12,341 nucleotides of DNA from Thermococcus sp. (GTDB lineage Archaea; Methanobacteriota_B; Thermococci; Thermococcales; Thermococcaceae). Position 1 is the stretch's first letter. Every line of letters starts with the position of its first letter. Below are positions 1 through 7,225 of the stretch, piece by piece. Location of the stretch: the NCBI GenBank assembly GCA_021160985.1, contig JAGHBN010000019.1, positions 1 to 12,341 on the forward strand, written 5' to 3'. Under the pieces are notes generated by a model, which was not told the origin of the DNA, did not search any database, and saw nothing but the letters and a program-made list of their open reading frames with translations. The translations under genes were made by a program, and so were the position numbers.

Positions 1-57
1 ACGGGCTTCAAGGAAATCCTGCCCGCCCACATGAAGGAGAAGTGCTGTCAGAAGTAG
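1..57 (+). CDS. C-terminal end of an unidentified protein (partial)
   Basis: An open frame enters from the left edge and ends at TAG (55-57), giving 18 residues that finish HMKEKCCQK. The G+C-rich third positions resemble the well-behaved genes further right, and differ from the AT-rich stretch that follows. The tail overlaps the end of the converging - strand remnant by about ten bases. The product cannot be named from 18 residues. The adjacent cysteines near the C-terminus are the only distinctive point. That this is coding rests only on the open frame and base composition. Confidence 0.55.
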   Translation, partial: TGFKEILPAHMKEKCCQK

Positions 58-494
58 AATACCTCCTCATTTTCAGTTTCAATTTTGTCTTTTTTAATGT
101 CTTCCTTGAATTTATGTATCTGTTCAATTAACATTGAAATTTCGTTTTTGTTTGTGGCCCCCTTAATATATGGACATTCGTCTGAAAACACAATAAAAGT
201 TCTAAACGCATTTAGTGTTCCCTTTATATTGTCCAGATGCTCGTTAAAGCTGGATTCATCTCCTTTGATCGTTGCAAGCACTAGCCGTTTGAAATGCTCT
301 ATAATGTCCCCTGGAAGATGATACTTCACAAGGTCATACAAAAGATATACGTCCAAATTTGGATTAACAGAAGTTGCAAATGCCACAAATCGAAGTCTCC
401 AAGATTCTCGTCGTCCTCTGAATTGTCCTTAAGAAGGGTGCTGACGTCAACAGTCGTGAGTTTTATTCCAGGTTCTTTAGGTGTTTCTACTCAT
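48..494 (-). pseudogene. Frameshifted small acidic helical protein, unknown function
   Basis: The last 112 codons (386 to 48) form one open frame: a helical, charged protein with HLPGDIIEHFKRLV near its start and a Lys/Glu-rich C-terminus ending EEVFYF. Going upstream, plausible coding continues in a different frame (about 480-389, reading KEPGIKLTTVDV and DNSEDDENLGDF). A possible ATG at 494 overlaps the stop of the preceding membrane gene as ATGA. Two compensating frame changes, near 481 and near 388, are therefore needed to read about 148 residues. Either the gene is decayed, or the true product is only the 112-residue part starting at GTG 386. The low G+C suggests acquired DNA. I recognise no family. 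Confidence 0.5.
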
Positions 495-812
495 TTATTA
501 TTCTCCATTTTTAGCTTGGAGAATATCTCATGGAGAGGCTCTAGGGCTTTATACTGGAGCTGTGCTGTATGCTCCTTTTTCAACGAGAGTATTATGTTCT
601 GTCTCATTATTTCTGCCTGTTCTCTCATAATCTCCGCAGCCTCCTTATTGGACCGCGCTTGGAACGCAAGTATAAGAACCGTTACAACGGTAGCGATTGG
701 ACCGATATACTGAACTCCCCCCGATTATCCCGCCAATCACAGCAGGTATTATTATTACAATCGCGACGAATCCAAACTTGAGGAACTCATTATTCCCAAA
801 CTTGTGCCACAC
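491..812 (-). pseudogene. Small membrane-anchored coiled-coil protein, frameshifted at a G6 run
   Basis: Translation from GTG 812, preceded by a GAGGG ribosome binding site six bases away, gives a short basic N-terminus and a hydrophobic helix (FVAIVIIIPAVIGGIIGG). On the - strand a run of six G (717-722) then throws the frame. If one G is dropped, the protein continues into a second hydrophobic helix (IGPIATVVTVLILAFQA), then a charged coiled-coil tail (MREQAEIMRQ and onward) and stops at TGA 491-493, about 106 residues in all. Without the shift it ends after about 55 residues. Its stop overlaps a possible ATG of the next remnant, so the two look like a former operon. The two-helix anchor with a cytoplasmic coiled coil recalls small membrane proteins of accessory islands, but I cannot name a family. 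Confidence 0.55.
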
Positions 813-820
813 TGTTTTCC

Positions 821-875
821 CTCATGTACTCTATACAGTACAACCCTTTATAAACTCATGTACTGCACACAGTCC
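821..875 (-). promoter_or_regulatory. Promoter with duplicated operator-like site
   Basis: Read on the - strand, TTTATAAA (848-855) is a good archaeal TATA box. It would start transcription near 823, just before the GTG at 812. A 21-base unit occurs at 821-841 and again at 855-875, exactly 34 bases apart, and differs at only a few central or terminal positions. Each copy begins CTCATGTACT and carries CAGT near its end. The left copy contains GTACTCTATACAGTAC, an imperfect palindrome matching its own reverse complement at 14 of 16 positions. Copies on both sides of the TATA box suggest repressor binding, but no regulator is identified. Confidence 0.5.
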
Positions 876-894
876 ATTACCCACATATTTTTGT

Positions 895-1055
895 TTAGAA
901 TAGAGTATAAAGCTCTTCATAGATTTCCACCTTAAGTTCAGTGGCCGATTTTTCCGTTTTTAGTATCCCTGCGGTCTTTTTTAGAATCGTTCCTGAAGGT
1001 AGGCCTTAACCTTTTTCTCGAATTCCTTCGGGACCCTCACATTAACGGTCTCCAC
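895..1055 (-). pseudogene. Remnant of a ribbon-helix-helix (VapB-like) antitoxin
   Basis: From GTG 1055, preceded by GGTGA, the frame reads VETVNVRVPKEFEKKVKAYL and soon stops. This pattern of a short beta strand followed by VPKEFEKKV is typical of the N-terminus of ribbon-helix-helix antitoxins in archaeal toxin-antitoxin pairs. Changing frame by one base near 990 continues the reading as TILKKTAGILKTEKSATELK and on to TAA at 895-897, about 53 residues in total. A possible TATA box (aatataag on the + strand, 1086-1093) lies upstream. No toxin gene such as a PIN-domain VapC follows, so this is probably a dead half of a toxin-antitoxin pair. The family call is from pattern recognition only. 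Confidence 0.42.
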
Positions 1056-1098
1056 GTTCTCACCGTATCAATCTTCTCGTCGAACAATATAAGGGTTG

Positions 1099-1803
1099 CT
1101 AAATCCCTCCCCTTTCCCTCACCTTTTTCCTGACGTTCGGGTCGCGGTCGGCTATCACCTTCAGCGCTTCCTCGAAGCTCATCCAGTCGGGGACTTCCTC
1201 GTTGATGTAGATGCCGGTCCTCCCGATGCTGTCCCTCCTCGTCAGCACGTGAACACGCTCGGTAACTATATCCACGCTCACGCCGAGTATTTTTGCCACC
1301 TCGCTCTCCCGCCCGACGACTTCTCTCTCAATGTGACCCTTTTCAGTCGGAATTATCAGAATAAGCTTCTTGTTGACGCCCGGGACGCGCTCATTCGTTT
1401 TCACGCCCCATAAATCGAGCGCCCCTCCCCACCGGTAGAACTCAAGCTCCCTGTCCGTGGGGTCGATGAGGGGGAACGTTACCGTTGTCTCCTCGCCTAT
1501 CTCGATGACTCCTTTGATGAGGTGCCAAGGGGTGGCCATGACTATCTTCCTTCTGCTCACCAGCCCCTCAAGGGCAAGCTCGATAAGATACCCAGGCACG
1601 CGGTATGGGATGAAGATGTCTATATCGCTCTCCCTCCTGACGTCTCCCCTGGCGACGCTACCGTAGAGCTGGGGGTCGAACTGGGCCAGGCGCCCCATTA
1701 TCTTCAGCGCCTTTTCCCTTTTCTCCCAGAGGTAGCGCCACCTCTTGGGCGTATAAACAACTTCCCTCTCATCCCAGATACGGACGACCTTCTCCCTCGG
1801 CAT
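1099..1803 (-). CDS. Predicted nucleotidyltransferase (polymerase beta fold)
   Basis: The 234-residue product carries the nucleotidyltransferase signature GSVARGDVRRESDIDIFI, with GS at residues 48-49 and the paired metal-binding aspartates at 60 and 62. It resembles the archaeal stand-alone predicted nucleotidyltransferases rather than the tiny MNT type that pairs with HEPN proteins, because about 170 further residues follow the motif. The C-terminal half contains an RDSIGRTGIYI segment and ends in a basic tail. The frame is open to a TTG at 1821, but I prefer ATG 1803: a TATA-like CTTTAAGC (about 1825-1832) lies roughly 25 bases upstream, which would make the mRNA nearly leaderless. The gene diverges from the small protein at 1887. 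The substrate is unknown. Confidence 0.85.
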   Translation of the reverse strand: MPREKVVRIWDEREVVYTPKRWRYLWEKREKALKIMGRLAQFDPQLYGSVARGDVRRESDIDIFIPYRVPGYLIELALEGLVSRRKIVMATPWHLIKGVIEIGEETTVTFPLIDPTDRELEFYRWGGALDLWGVKTNERVPGVNKKLILIIPTEKGHIEREVVGRESEVAKILGVSVDIVTERVHVLTRRDSIGRTGIYINEEVPDWMSFEEALKVIADRDPNVRKKVRERGGI

Positions 1804-1823
1804 CAATCTTCCTTTCTCCAAAC

Positions 1824-1886
1824 CGCTTAAAGGCCTACCGATAGTGTTTTAAATGGGGCCTGAGATTTTTTGTGGAGGTGAAGGAA
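1824..1886. promoter_or_regulatory. Divergent promoters and strong + strand ribosome binding site
   Basis: Leftward transcription would use a TATA-like element at about 1825-1832 and rightward transcription GTTTTAAAT (1845-1853). The rightward gene has a perfect GGAGGTGA (1874-1881) five bases before its ATG. This decides the start at 1887 over the in-frame GTG at 1872, which would place the binding site inside the gene. Confidence 0.55.
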
Positions 1887-2312
1887 ATGGTCGTGCTCGG
1901 ATTCAACATAACGAGGATCGAGCTCAAGAAAGAGACCTCCGGCATTCCGCAGGGCCAAGTTGAGGTCAGAATAAGCCCCAAGATCAACGATGTCAGGCTG
2001 GGGGAGATGGTGACCCCTACCGGAAAGATAAACGGAGTGGAGATTGTCTTCACGTATGAAATCGCTTACAATCCGGAGATAGCCCACGGGGTTGTTGAGG
2101 GAAAGGTTCTCTACCTGCCGCCCCAGAAGGAAAAGGTGGATGAGATAATCGACAACTGGGAGAAGGAGAAACAGATAGACTCAATGGCGTTCGCGGAGAC
2201 TGTAAACTTCCTTACAATGGAGCTCAGCCCGGTCCTCATGGTCTTAGCAAAGGAGCTCCGGCTGCCCTACCACGTGCCCCTCCCGAGGGTAGAGGTAAGG
2301 ACACAGCAGTGA
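1887..2312 (+). CDS. Conserved small protein of unknown function
   Basis: A 141-residue soluble protein. The first half is predicted beta-rich, with alternating hydrophobic strands such as LGFNITRIELKK, GQVEVRISPKIN and NGVEIVFTYEIAY. The second half is helical (KEKVDEIIDNWEKEKQIDS, then NFLTMELSPVLMVLAKEL) and ends in a proline-rich tail LPYHVPLPRVEV. There are no cysteines, signal peptide or membrane helix. I recognise the general look of a conserved archaeal family, and the beta-sheet-then-long-helix layout is reminiscent of SecB-like chaperones, but this is a guess and no catalytic motif is visible. Its TGA at 2310-2312 is followed directly by the stop of the converging TPR gene, with no bases between them. 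Confidence 0.85.
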   Translation: MVVLGFNITRIELKKETSGIPQGQVEVRISPKINDVRLGEMVTPTGKINGVEIVFTYEIAYNPEIAHGVVEGKVLYLPPQKEKVDEIIDNWEKEKQIDSMAFAETVNFLTMELSPVLMVLAKELRLPYHVPLPRVEVRTQQ

Positions 2313-3488
2313 TTAATATACGCCCTCTGCAGCCCAGAGGGCCTCCAAACTCTCTTTTAACTGTTCCTCCAGTTCTTTAAGGGTTTTTTCTGCAAGTTCA
2401 AGCGCCTGGTACTCCCTGCCACGCCTGCTGTAAAACTCGATGAGGTCAATCCTGTCCAAGAGAGCCTCACTTTTATCAAGGGCCGCCTTCTCCTTCAGAA
2501 TGGCCAGCCTAACCCTGAGGCGGAAGGGAACCCTCGTCTCAACATCAAGGGCTTTTCTGTAAGCCTGCATGCCCTCTCTGATCTTCCCCATGCCGATCAG
2601 TGCCTCCGCCAGCTCGACCAGCTTTCTGGCCGCATCCATTTCACTGCCCTGGGAACGGTAAGCCCTGACTATCTGGTTCAGCATCCTGGCAGTGTTGACA
2701 CCGATGAGCTTCGCCCTGCTGAAGTTCCTGCCCAGAAGATACGCATACTCGGCCCTCAGGAGAAGGGTTGTCGTCATGTCGAGATCTCCCTCCGAATACG
2801 AAAGCTTGCTGGCCTTCTCAAAGTTCTGAGCGGCCGTTTCCATCATCTCCGTGTAGTGGGCATCGTAGCCAAACAGAGCCCTCGTGTAGACAGCGAGCCT
2901 TTCGAAGGCCTCTGCGGCCCTAAGGAAGTCCTTTTCCGCCACATTCTTTTCCGCGATGCCCCCGTAGAGCATCACGAGAACCTCAGCTACACGTTTATAA
3001 CTCTCGTCATCGAGGAGTTTGTAGTAAACGAAGGCGGACTCATAAGCGTCTATGGCTCCCTCAACGTCGTCTGCTTCCTTAAAGCTCTTCCCGAGGTCCT
3101 CATAAATGGCCGCAAACTGCGAGCCGTACTTCACAAGGTTTCTTTCATCGTTAAGGGCGAAGAAAATCTCAAGAACATTGAGGCAGTACGTGTCAAGCGT
3201 GCTTATATCAATATCAAAAGCCGAAAGCAAATCATCTATCAGGTCTATGTAGAGATAGGCACTCTTGAGAAGGGAAGGTCTTGCTTTTTCAATCGAACCG
3301 GTCCTCCTAAAGATAATGAACCCGAGCTTTTTGAACAATCTAGCGGCGTCCTCTTTCCTGCCCTCATCCTCATAGAGCCTCGCGGCTCTCAGCATGAGCT
3401 TCAATCCATCTTTGGTCTTCCCATCGTTCAGCAGTTTTATTGCCATCTCTTCCATGACCACGGGGTTGTTATCAAGCCCATTTATCAA
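2313..3488 (-). CDS. TPR-like helical repeat protein
   Basis: A protein of about 391 residues that is almost entirely amphipathic helix in helix-turn-helix pairs. TPR-like segments include LKLMLRAARLYEDEGRKEDA near the start, then AIDAYESAFVYYKLL, FLRAAEAFERLAVYTRAL and AQNFEKASKLSYSEGDL. It probably forms an alpha-solenoid that binds protein partners. No enzymatic motif, signal peptide or membrane segment is seen. Two TTG codons can start it. GGAGG at 3501-3497 leaves only two bases before TTG 3494 but eight before TTG 3488, so I prefer 3488. Its own TATA box (CTTAAATAT on the - strand, about 3524-3532) separates it from sua5 upstream. The C-terminus ends in a coiled-coil-like helix rich in Glu and Leu. 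Confidence 0.8.
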   Translation of the reverse strand: MINGLDNNPVVMEEMAIKLLNDGKTKDGLKLMLRAARLYEDEGRKEDAARLFKKLGFIIFRRTGSIEKARPSLLKSAYLYIDLIDDLLSAFDIDISTLDTYCLNVLEIFFALNDERNLVKYGSQFAAIYEDLGKSFKEADDVEGAIDAYESAFVYYKLLDDESYKRVAEVLVMLYGGIAEKNVAEKDFLRAAEAFERLAVYTRALFGYDAHYTEMMETAAQNFEKASKLSYSEGDLDMTTTLLLRAEYAYLLGRNFSRAKLIGVNTARMLNQIVRAYRSQGSEMDAARKLVELAEALIGMGKIREGMQAYRKALDVETRVPFRLRVRLAILKEKAALDKSEALLDRIDLIEFYSRRGREYQALELAEKTLKELEEQLKESLEALWAAEGVY

Positions 3489-3523
3489 CGGCAATACCTC
3501 CTCTCAGCCTGTTTGGAAGTTTC

Positions 3524-3531
3524 ATATTTAA
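3524..3531 (-). promoter_or_regulatory. TATA box for the TPR gene
   Basis: TTAAATAT on the - strand is a near-consensus archaeal TATA box, with transcription expected near 3503, right before the AGGAGG ribosome binding site. It lies in the short gap after the sua5 stop, so the TPR gene can be expressed independently of the cluster upstream. Confidence 0.6.
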
Positions 3532-3538
3532 GGGTTGC

Positions 3539-4558
3539 TCACACCCACACAATCCGATATCCAGCGGCCTTCCTCAGCCGATTCATCACGGCAAACCCGA
3601 GACCCCTCTCCTCTATCCCCTCCGCAATGATGATGTCAACGCCCCTCTTATCCAGTTCTCTTAAAGCCTTGAAAAGGTTTCTCGCCACCTCTTCCTCGCT
3701 TCTCCCAAGGTGGAAAAACTCGTCCGCCTCGTATTCCTGGGTGGCCATCACCCCCACGCGGAGCCCTTCTTTCCGGTACTCATCAACGAGCTCCTCTATC
3801 TTTCTCCTGACGTCCTCTCTCTTTCCCTCCACCACTATAACCTGGGCGTTGGGGGAGTAGTGCTTGTACTTCATGCCTGGGGACTTTGCAACGTCGGTGA
3901 GCTTCCCCTTGACGGCGGGGTGTATCTCAATTTCCCCTATGACTTTCTCCAGCTCCTCCAGGGGAAGGCCTCCGGGCCTCAGGAGAACCGGCTTCTCAGA
4001 GGTCAGGTCAACTACCGTGGACTCCACTCCAACCGCAGTTTCCCCCCCATCGATGATGCACTCGATTTTTCCGTAGAAGTCATCTATGACGTGCTCCGCC
4101 AGCGTCGGACTCGGTTTTCCACTTATGTTGGCGGATGGAGCTGCTATAGGGGTGCTCTCTTCTATCAGCGCCCTTGCAATCGGGTGAGACGGCATTCTAA
4201 CCGCCACGGTGTCAAGACCGCCAGTAGTCACGAGGGGCATCTCTTCCTTCTTCGGAAGAACCATGGTCAGCGGTCCCGGCCAGAACCTCTCGGCGAGAAT
4301 TCTTGCCTCTCTGGGAACATAGGAGGCCAGCTTCTCCAGCTCTTCAAATCGGGATATGTGGACTATCAGCGGGTTGTCGGGGGGCCTGCCTTTGACCTCA
4401 AATATCCTCCTAACCGCCTCCTCGTTTAGGGCATCGGCGCCGAGGCCGTAAACGGTCTCGGTGGGAAACGCCACGAGTTTTCCATTCAGTATAAATCTCG
4501 CGGCCAGTTTTATCTTTCTCGCGTCAACACCCTCTCGCATGTTGATTACTACCGTCAT
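3539..4558 (-). CDS. sua5: L-threonylcarbamoyladenylate synthase, long form (Sua5)
   Basis: The 339-residue length fits the two-domain Sua5 form rather than short TsaC. The enzyme makes threonylcarbamoyl-AMP from threonine, bicarbonate and ATP, the first step of t6A at position 37 of ANN-decoding tRNAs. The YrdC-type domain shows FPTETVYGLGADA (31-43), KGRPPDNPL (56-64), WPGPLTMVLPKK (93-104), RMPSHP (121-126) and APSANISGKPSPT (140-152). The linker with KYKHYSP (230-236) leads into the C-terminal Sua5 domain (about 237-339). ATG 4558 has GGTGAG a few bases upstream. It lies 39 bases after the glycosyltransferase stop, with a T-rich stretch there that could be a promoter or a weak terminator, so it may or may not be in the same operon. 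Confidence 0.95.
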   Translation of the reverse strand: MTVVINMREGVDARKIKLAARFILNGKLVAFPTETVYGLGADALNEEAVRRIFEVKGRPPDNPLIVHISRFEELEKLASYVPREARILAERFWPGPLTMVLPKKEEMPLVTTGGLDTVAVRMPSHPIARALIEESTPIAAPSANISGKPSPTLAEHVIDDFYGKIECIIDGGETAVGVESTVVDLTSEKPVLLRPGGLPLEELEKVIGEIEIHPAVKGKLTDVAKSPGMKYKHYSPNAQVIVVEGKREDVRRKIEELVDEYRKEGLRVGVMATQEYEADEFFHLGRSEEEVARNLFKALRELDKRGVDIIIAEGIEERGLGFAVMNRLRKAAGYRIVWV

Positions 4559-4587
4559 TCCCTCACCACCCCCAGCTTGGAAGAGAG

Positions 4588-4600
4588 CGTTAAAAAATTA
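4588..4600 (-). promoter_or_regulatory. T-rich element between glycosyltransferase and sua5
   Basis: The - strand reads TAATTTTTTAACGC just after the glycosyltransferase stop. The six-T run could act as an archaeal oligo-T terminator. TTTTTTAA also lies the right distance from the sua5 ATG to be a TATA box with a start near 4569. The sequence alone does not decide between these. Confidence 0.35.
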
Positions 4601-5632
4601 TCCCAGCAGCTCTCTGTAAACTCCTTCAACCCTCTCTGCAACGTTCCTCCACGAGTACGCGCGGGAAAGCCTGCGGCCAATGTGCCCCGATTTCCTGTTG
4701 AATTTTGGCTCCAAAAGCTTTTCCACGGCCTCCAGAAGTTCATCGAACGTCTCAAACGTAAATCCGTTCTTCCCATCTCTTATGAGCTCTGGAATGGCAC
4801 TCACCCGTCTTCCCACGGCCGGGACTCCCAGAGAGTTTGCCTCAACTATCACCAGCCCAAACCCCTCTCTCTTGGAGGGGAGAACGAGGAGGAGCGTCCG
4901 GGAGAGAATCCGCCCCACGTCTTCCCTATAGCCGAGGAATCTCACGTTGGGCGGGGCCTCTGATTCAAGCTTTGCCCTGAGCGGGCCGTCGCCCACAACC
5001 AGAAAAAGCACCTCAGGAAAGTGCTCCGCAAGCCGTATGAACGTCCAGGGGTCCTTGTATTCCCTCAGAGTCCCTATGAAAGTAACGTACTTTCTCTCGC
5101 CGGGCTCGCTTTCCAGAGGCCTGATGCCGTTCGGGATGACTGTCACGTTTCTTGCCCCCAGCGCCGCCGCCTTCCTGGCAAGCCACCTGCTAACCGCTAT
5201 CACCCTATCGGCTCTTTCCAGCGAGCGGGAGACGTAAAAACCCCCGAGGGGAAGGTTGGAGGTGTGTTCAAGGTCGCTCCCGTGGACCGTTACAACAAGG
5301 GGGACGTCGAGCCTTGACCTCGCTATCACAGCGGAAAAGCTCGTGGTGCCCGCAAAGTGGGCATGGATTAAATCGAAGTCGTGCTCCCTATGAAGCCTCA
5401 GAATCTTCCCCGCACCAAGGAGTGTGAAAGAAGTACCCCTGAGCCCGTAAAGCGGGGGTACGGTTACCTGGTGGACGTAGTCCTTCTCAAACTCCCTCGG
5501 GATTACCGGACCGTAGGTAAGGACGTGAACCTCATGTTTTTTCCTCAGCTCCCTCACGAGGTTATCCAGGTGCTGGGCAACGCCTCCCGTGTGGGGGGGA
5601 TAGTGGCCTACCATCAGTATCCTCATTGCCAT
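4598..5632 (-). CDS. Glycosyltransferase family 4
   Basis: A 344-residue GT-B fold retaining glycosyltransferase that moves a sugar from a nucleotide donor to an unknown acceptor. The N-terminal Rossmann domain begins MRILMVGHYPPHTGGVAQH, with the GGVAQH loop at 16-21, and includes LVVTVHGSD (112-120). The donor domain has VTVIPNGI (163-170), FIGTLREYKDP (185-195), VVGDGPLRAKL (212-222) and SKREGFGLVIVEA (253-265), the last giving the E-x7-E motif at Glu256 and Glu264. No membrane helix is evident. The frame is open to TTG 5656, overlapping the upstream stop. I prefer ATG 5632, five bases after AGAGG, though ATG 5626 is possible. It starts 20 bases after the asparagine synthetase-like gene and is surely cotranscribed with it. 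Confidence 0.9.
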   Translation of the reverse strand: MAMRILMVGHYPPHTGGVAQHLDNLVRELRKKHEVHVLTYGPVIPREFEKDYVHQVTVPPLYGLRGTSFTLLGAGKILRLHREHDFDLIHAHFAGTTSFSAVIARSRLDVPLVVTVHGSDLEHTSNLPLGGFYVSRSLERADRVIAVSRWLARKAAALGARNVTVIPNGIRPLESEPGERKYVTFIGTLREYKDPWTFIRLAEHFPEVLFLVVGDGPLRAKLESEAPPNVRFLGYREDVGRILSRTLLLVLPSKREGFGLVIVEANSLGVPAVGRRVSAIPELIRDGKNGFTFETFDELLEAVEKLLEPKFNRKSGHIGRRLSRAYSWRNVAERVEGVYRELLG

Positions 5633-5652
5633 CACGGCCTCTTCGCGGGTAA

Positions 5653-7125
5653 TCAAAAAAGAGTTTTGGTCGGGGGCTCAGACCCCAAACCGCCGAAGGT
5701 CTCCCTGAAAATGGCCTCAGCAAACTCCCGGAGATGCATGCCCCTTGACCTGGCGATGGATTCCAAAATCTTTTGAGCCCCGCTTCCGTACTGTGCGGCC
5801 TTCTTCTCCCTCATTGCAACCTCCTCCGGAAGACCCAGCTCGATGGCGAGCCTCCTGAGGACCCACTTCCTGGTTCCGCCCCGTATTTTCAGCTCCAGAG
5901 GAGTGTTCAGAGCCGCAGAGACCACCGGGAGAGCCAGATAGGGGAACCTTCCCTCCACGCCGTTCAGCATTGCTATCTTGTCGTCCCTGGCGAGGTTCTT
6001 CTCACCCATCTCCAGGAGGTCCGACTCCATCAGGGAAGGGTTCTCGAGGTACTTGTGGTAGCCCCCGAAGAGCTCGTCGGCTCCCCCTCCACTCAGCAGA
6101 ATCCTGACACCATCCCCTGCAGCGGTTTTCGTGGCAAAGTACAGGGGAAGGCCTATTGAAAGGTTCATGGGGTTCGGCTCCTCAATGGCCCTCATCACAC
6201 TCGGAAGGTGCTTCTCGACCTCATCCCGGTCAAAGACGTGCTCCTTCAGGGGCAATCCAAGGGCCTCCGCTACCTTTCTAGCCCACCCAAGGTCCGGGCT
6301 TCCCTCTGCACCTGCGGTGTAAAGGACGACTTCTCCGAACTCCGACGCCAGCAGGGCAATCAGGGAGCTGTCGAGGCCCCCTGAAAAGAGCACTCCCACC
6401 TTTTTTGAACTCCTGCCCCTAACAGCGTGTCTGAGAGTTGTTCTTAGCGCTTTAAGGACCTCTTCCTCCGATAACTCCCTGCGCCTCAGCCCGGTGAGGG
6501 AGAACACTCTCTCCCCGGATATGCCGTTCCGGGAGATTACCACCAGCTCCCCGGGATTGACGGGGATGGCCTCCTCCCCGATGGACCAGAGCACCTTTTT
6601 CTCGCTGGCAAAGAAGCCACGCCTCGAGTAGTAGAGCGGTCTAACCCCAACCGGGTCGCGGAAGAGGTAAAGCTTTCCGTCAAGATGGAACGCCACTGCG
6701 TAGTCGCCTTCAAGGAGCCCCATCGCCCTTCTAACAGCATCAACCGGAGAAAGTCCCTTCCCCATTAAGAACTCAAGGAGCCTCAGAATAACCTCGCTGT
6801 CCACATCGCTCTCAAAGGATACCCCCCTCTCCTCAAGGTATGCCCTGAGCTGGGGATAGTTGTAGACCTCGCCGTTGTGAACCAGGGCCAGCTCGTTGAC
6901 GAATGGCTGGTTGTACAGCTTGGACCCGCTCATTGCGAGCCTGCACTGGAGGAGCCCCACACGGCCGTCCGGAATCTCCCGAACTTCTCCAAAGTCGTGT
7001 GATTTCAGTACGCCCTCATCCGTCCACACGCCAAATGCATCGGAGCCCCTGTGCTTGCCAGCCTCTATCATCCTCACGAACTTGGACTTCAGATTTGAAC
7101 CGACTCCTCCCGCTATCAGGCACAA
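5653..7125 (-). CDS. asnB: Glutamine-dependent asparagine synthetase family protein
   Basis: A 490-residue protein with an N-terminal class II glutamine amidotransferase domain and a C-terminal ATP-pyrophosphatase-type synthetase domain, expected to make asparagine from aspartate, glutamine and ATP. The open frame runs to 7200, but the start must be TTG 7125, which makes Cys2 the N-terminal nucleophile. GGGTGAG lies four bases before it. Visible motifs are HRGSDAFG (25-32), HNGEVYNY (83-90), the pyrophosphate loop SGGLDSS (248-254) and SGGGADELFGGYHKYLE in the substrate region. The GATase motif reads HRGSD where classical AsnB has HRGPD. A GT4 gene follows 20 bases later, so the protein could instead amidate a glycan-related carboxylate. 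The asparagine synthetase assignment is by family only. Confidence 0.88.
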   Translation of the reverse strand: MCLIAGGVGSNLKSKFVRMIEAGKHRGSDAFGVWTDEGVLKSHDFGEVREIPDGRVGLLQCRLAMSGSKLYNQPFVNELALVHNGEVYNYPQLRAYLEERGVSFESDVDSEVILRLLEFLMGKGLSPVDAVRRAMGLLEGDYAVAFHLDGKLYLFRDPVGVRPLYYSRRGFFASEKKVLWSIGEEAIPVNPGELVVISRNGISGERVFSLTGLRRRELSEEEVLKALRTTLRHAVRGRSSKKVGVLFSGGLDSSLIALLASEFGEVVLYTAGAEGSPDLGWARKVAEALGLPLKEHVFDRDEVEKHLPSVMRAIEEPNPMNLSIGLPLYFATKTAAGDGVRILLSGGGADELFGGYHKYLENPSLMESDLLEMGEKNLARDDKIAMLNGVEGRFPYLALPVVSAALNTPLELKIRGGTRKWVLRRLAIELGLPEEVAMREKKAAQYGSGAQKILESIARSRGMHLREFAEAIFRETFGGLGSEPPTKTLF

Positions 7126-7136
7126 GTTTCTCACCC
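7123..7136 (-). promoter_or_regulatory. Ribosome binding site that fixes the asnB TTG start
   Basis: GGGTGAGA (7136-7129) sits just before TTG 7125 and exposes Cys2 as the amidotransferase nucleophile. A start at 7200 would bury that cysteine at residue 27. An AT-rich TTTTCTTATG (about 7152-7161) lies about 25 bases before this site and may be the TATA box. Confidence 0.7.
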
Positions 7137-7225
7137 GGGACTTCTTCGCCCCCCATAAGAAAAGGGTTCCCGTTTTCTTCCTGAAATGGTCACACTCCAA
7201 GGTGACTTACATGTGAACATCGTTT

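Noticed and set aside
58..1098. An integrated virus or plasmid with attachment sites
   Set aside because: No tRNA gene, integrase, or long flanking direct repeat is visible. The only repeats found are the short operator-like units.
1099..1803. The nucleotidyltransferase as an MNT/HEPN-type antitoxin paired with the remnant at 895-1055
   Set aside because: It is more than twice the usual MNT length, no HEPN-like helical partner is adjacent, and the neighbouring remnant looks like a ribbon-helix-helix protein instead.
2856..3860. A 334-codon open frame on the + strand
   Set aside because: It spans two well-supported - strand genes (TPR protein and sua5) and their promoter, its protein has no family look, and it has no ribosome binding site. 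It is the opposite-strand shadow of G+C-rich genes.
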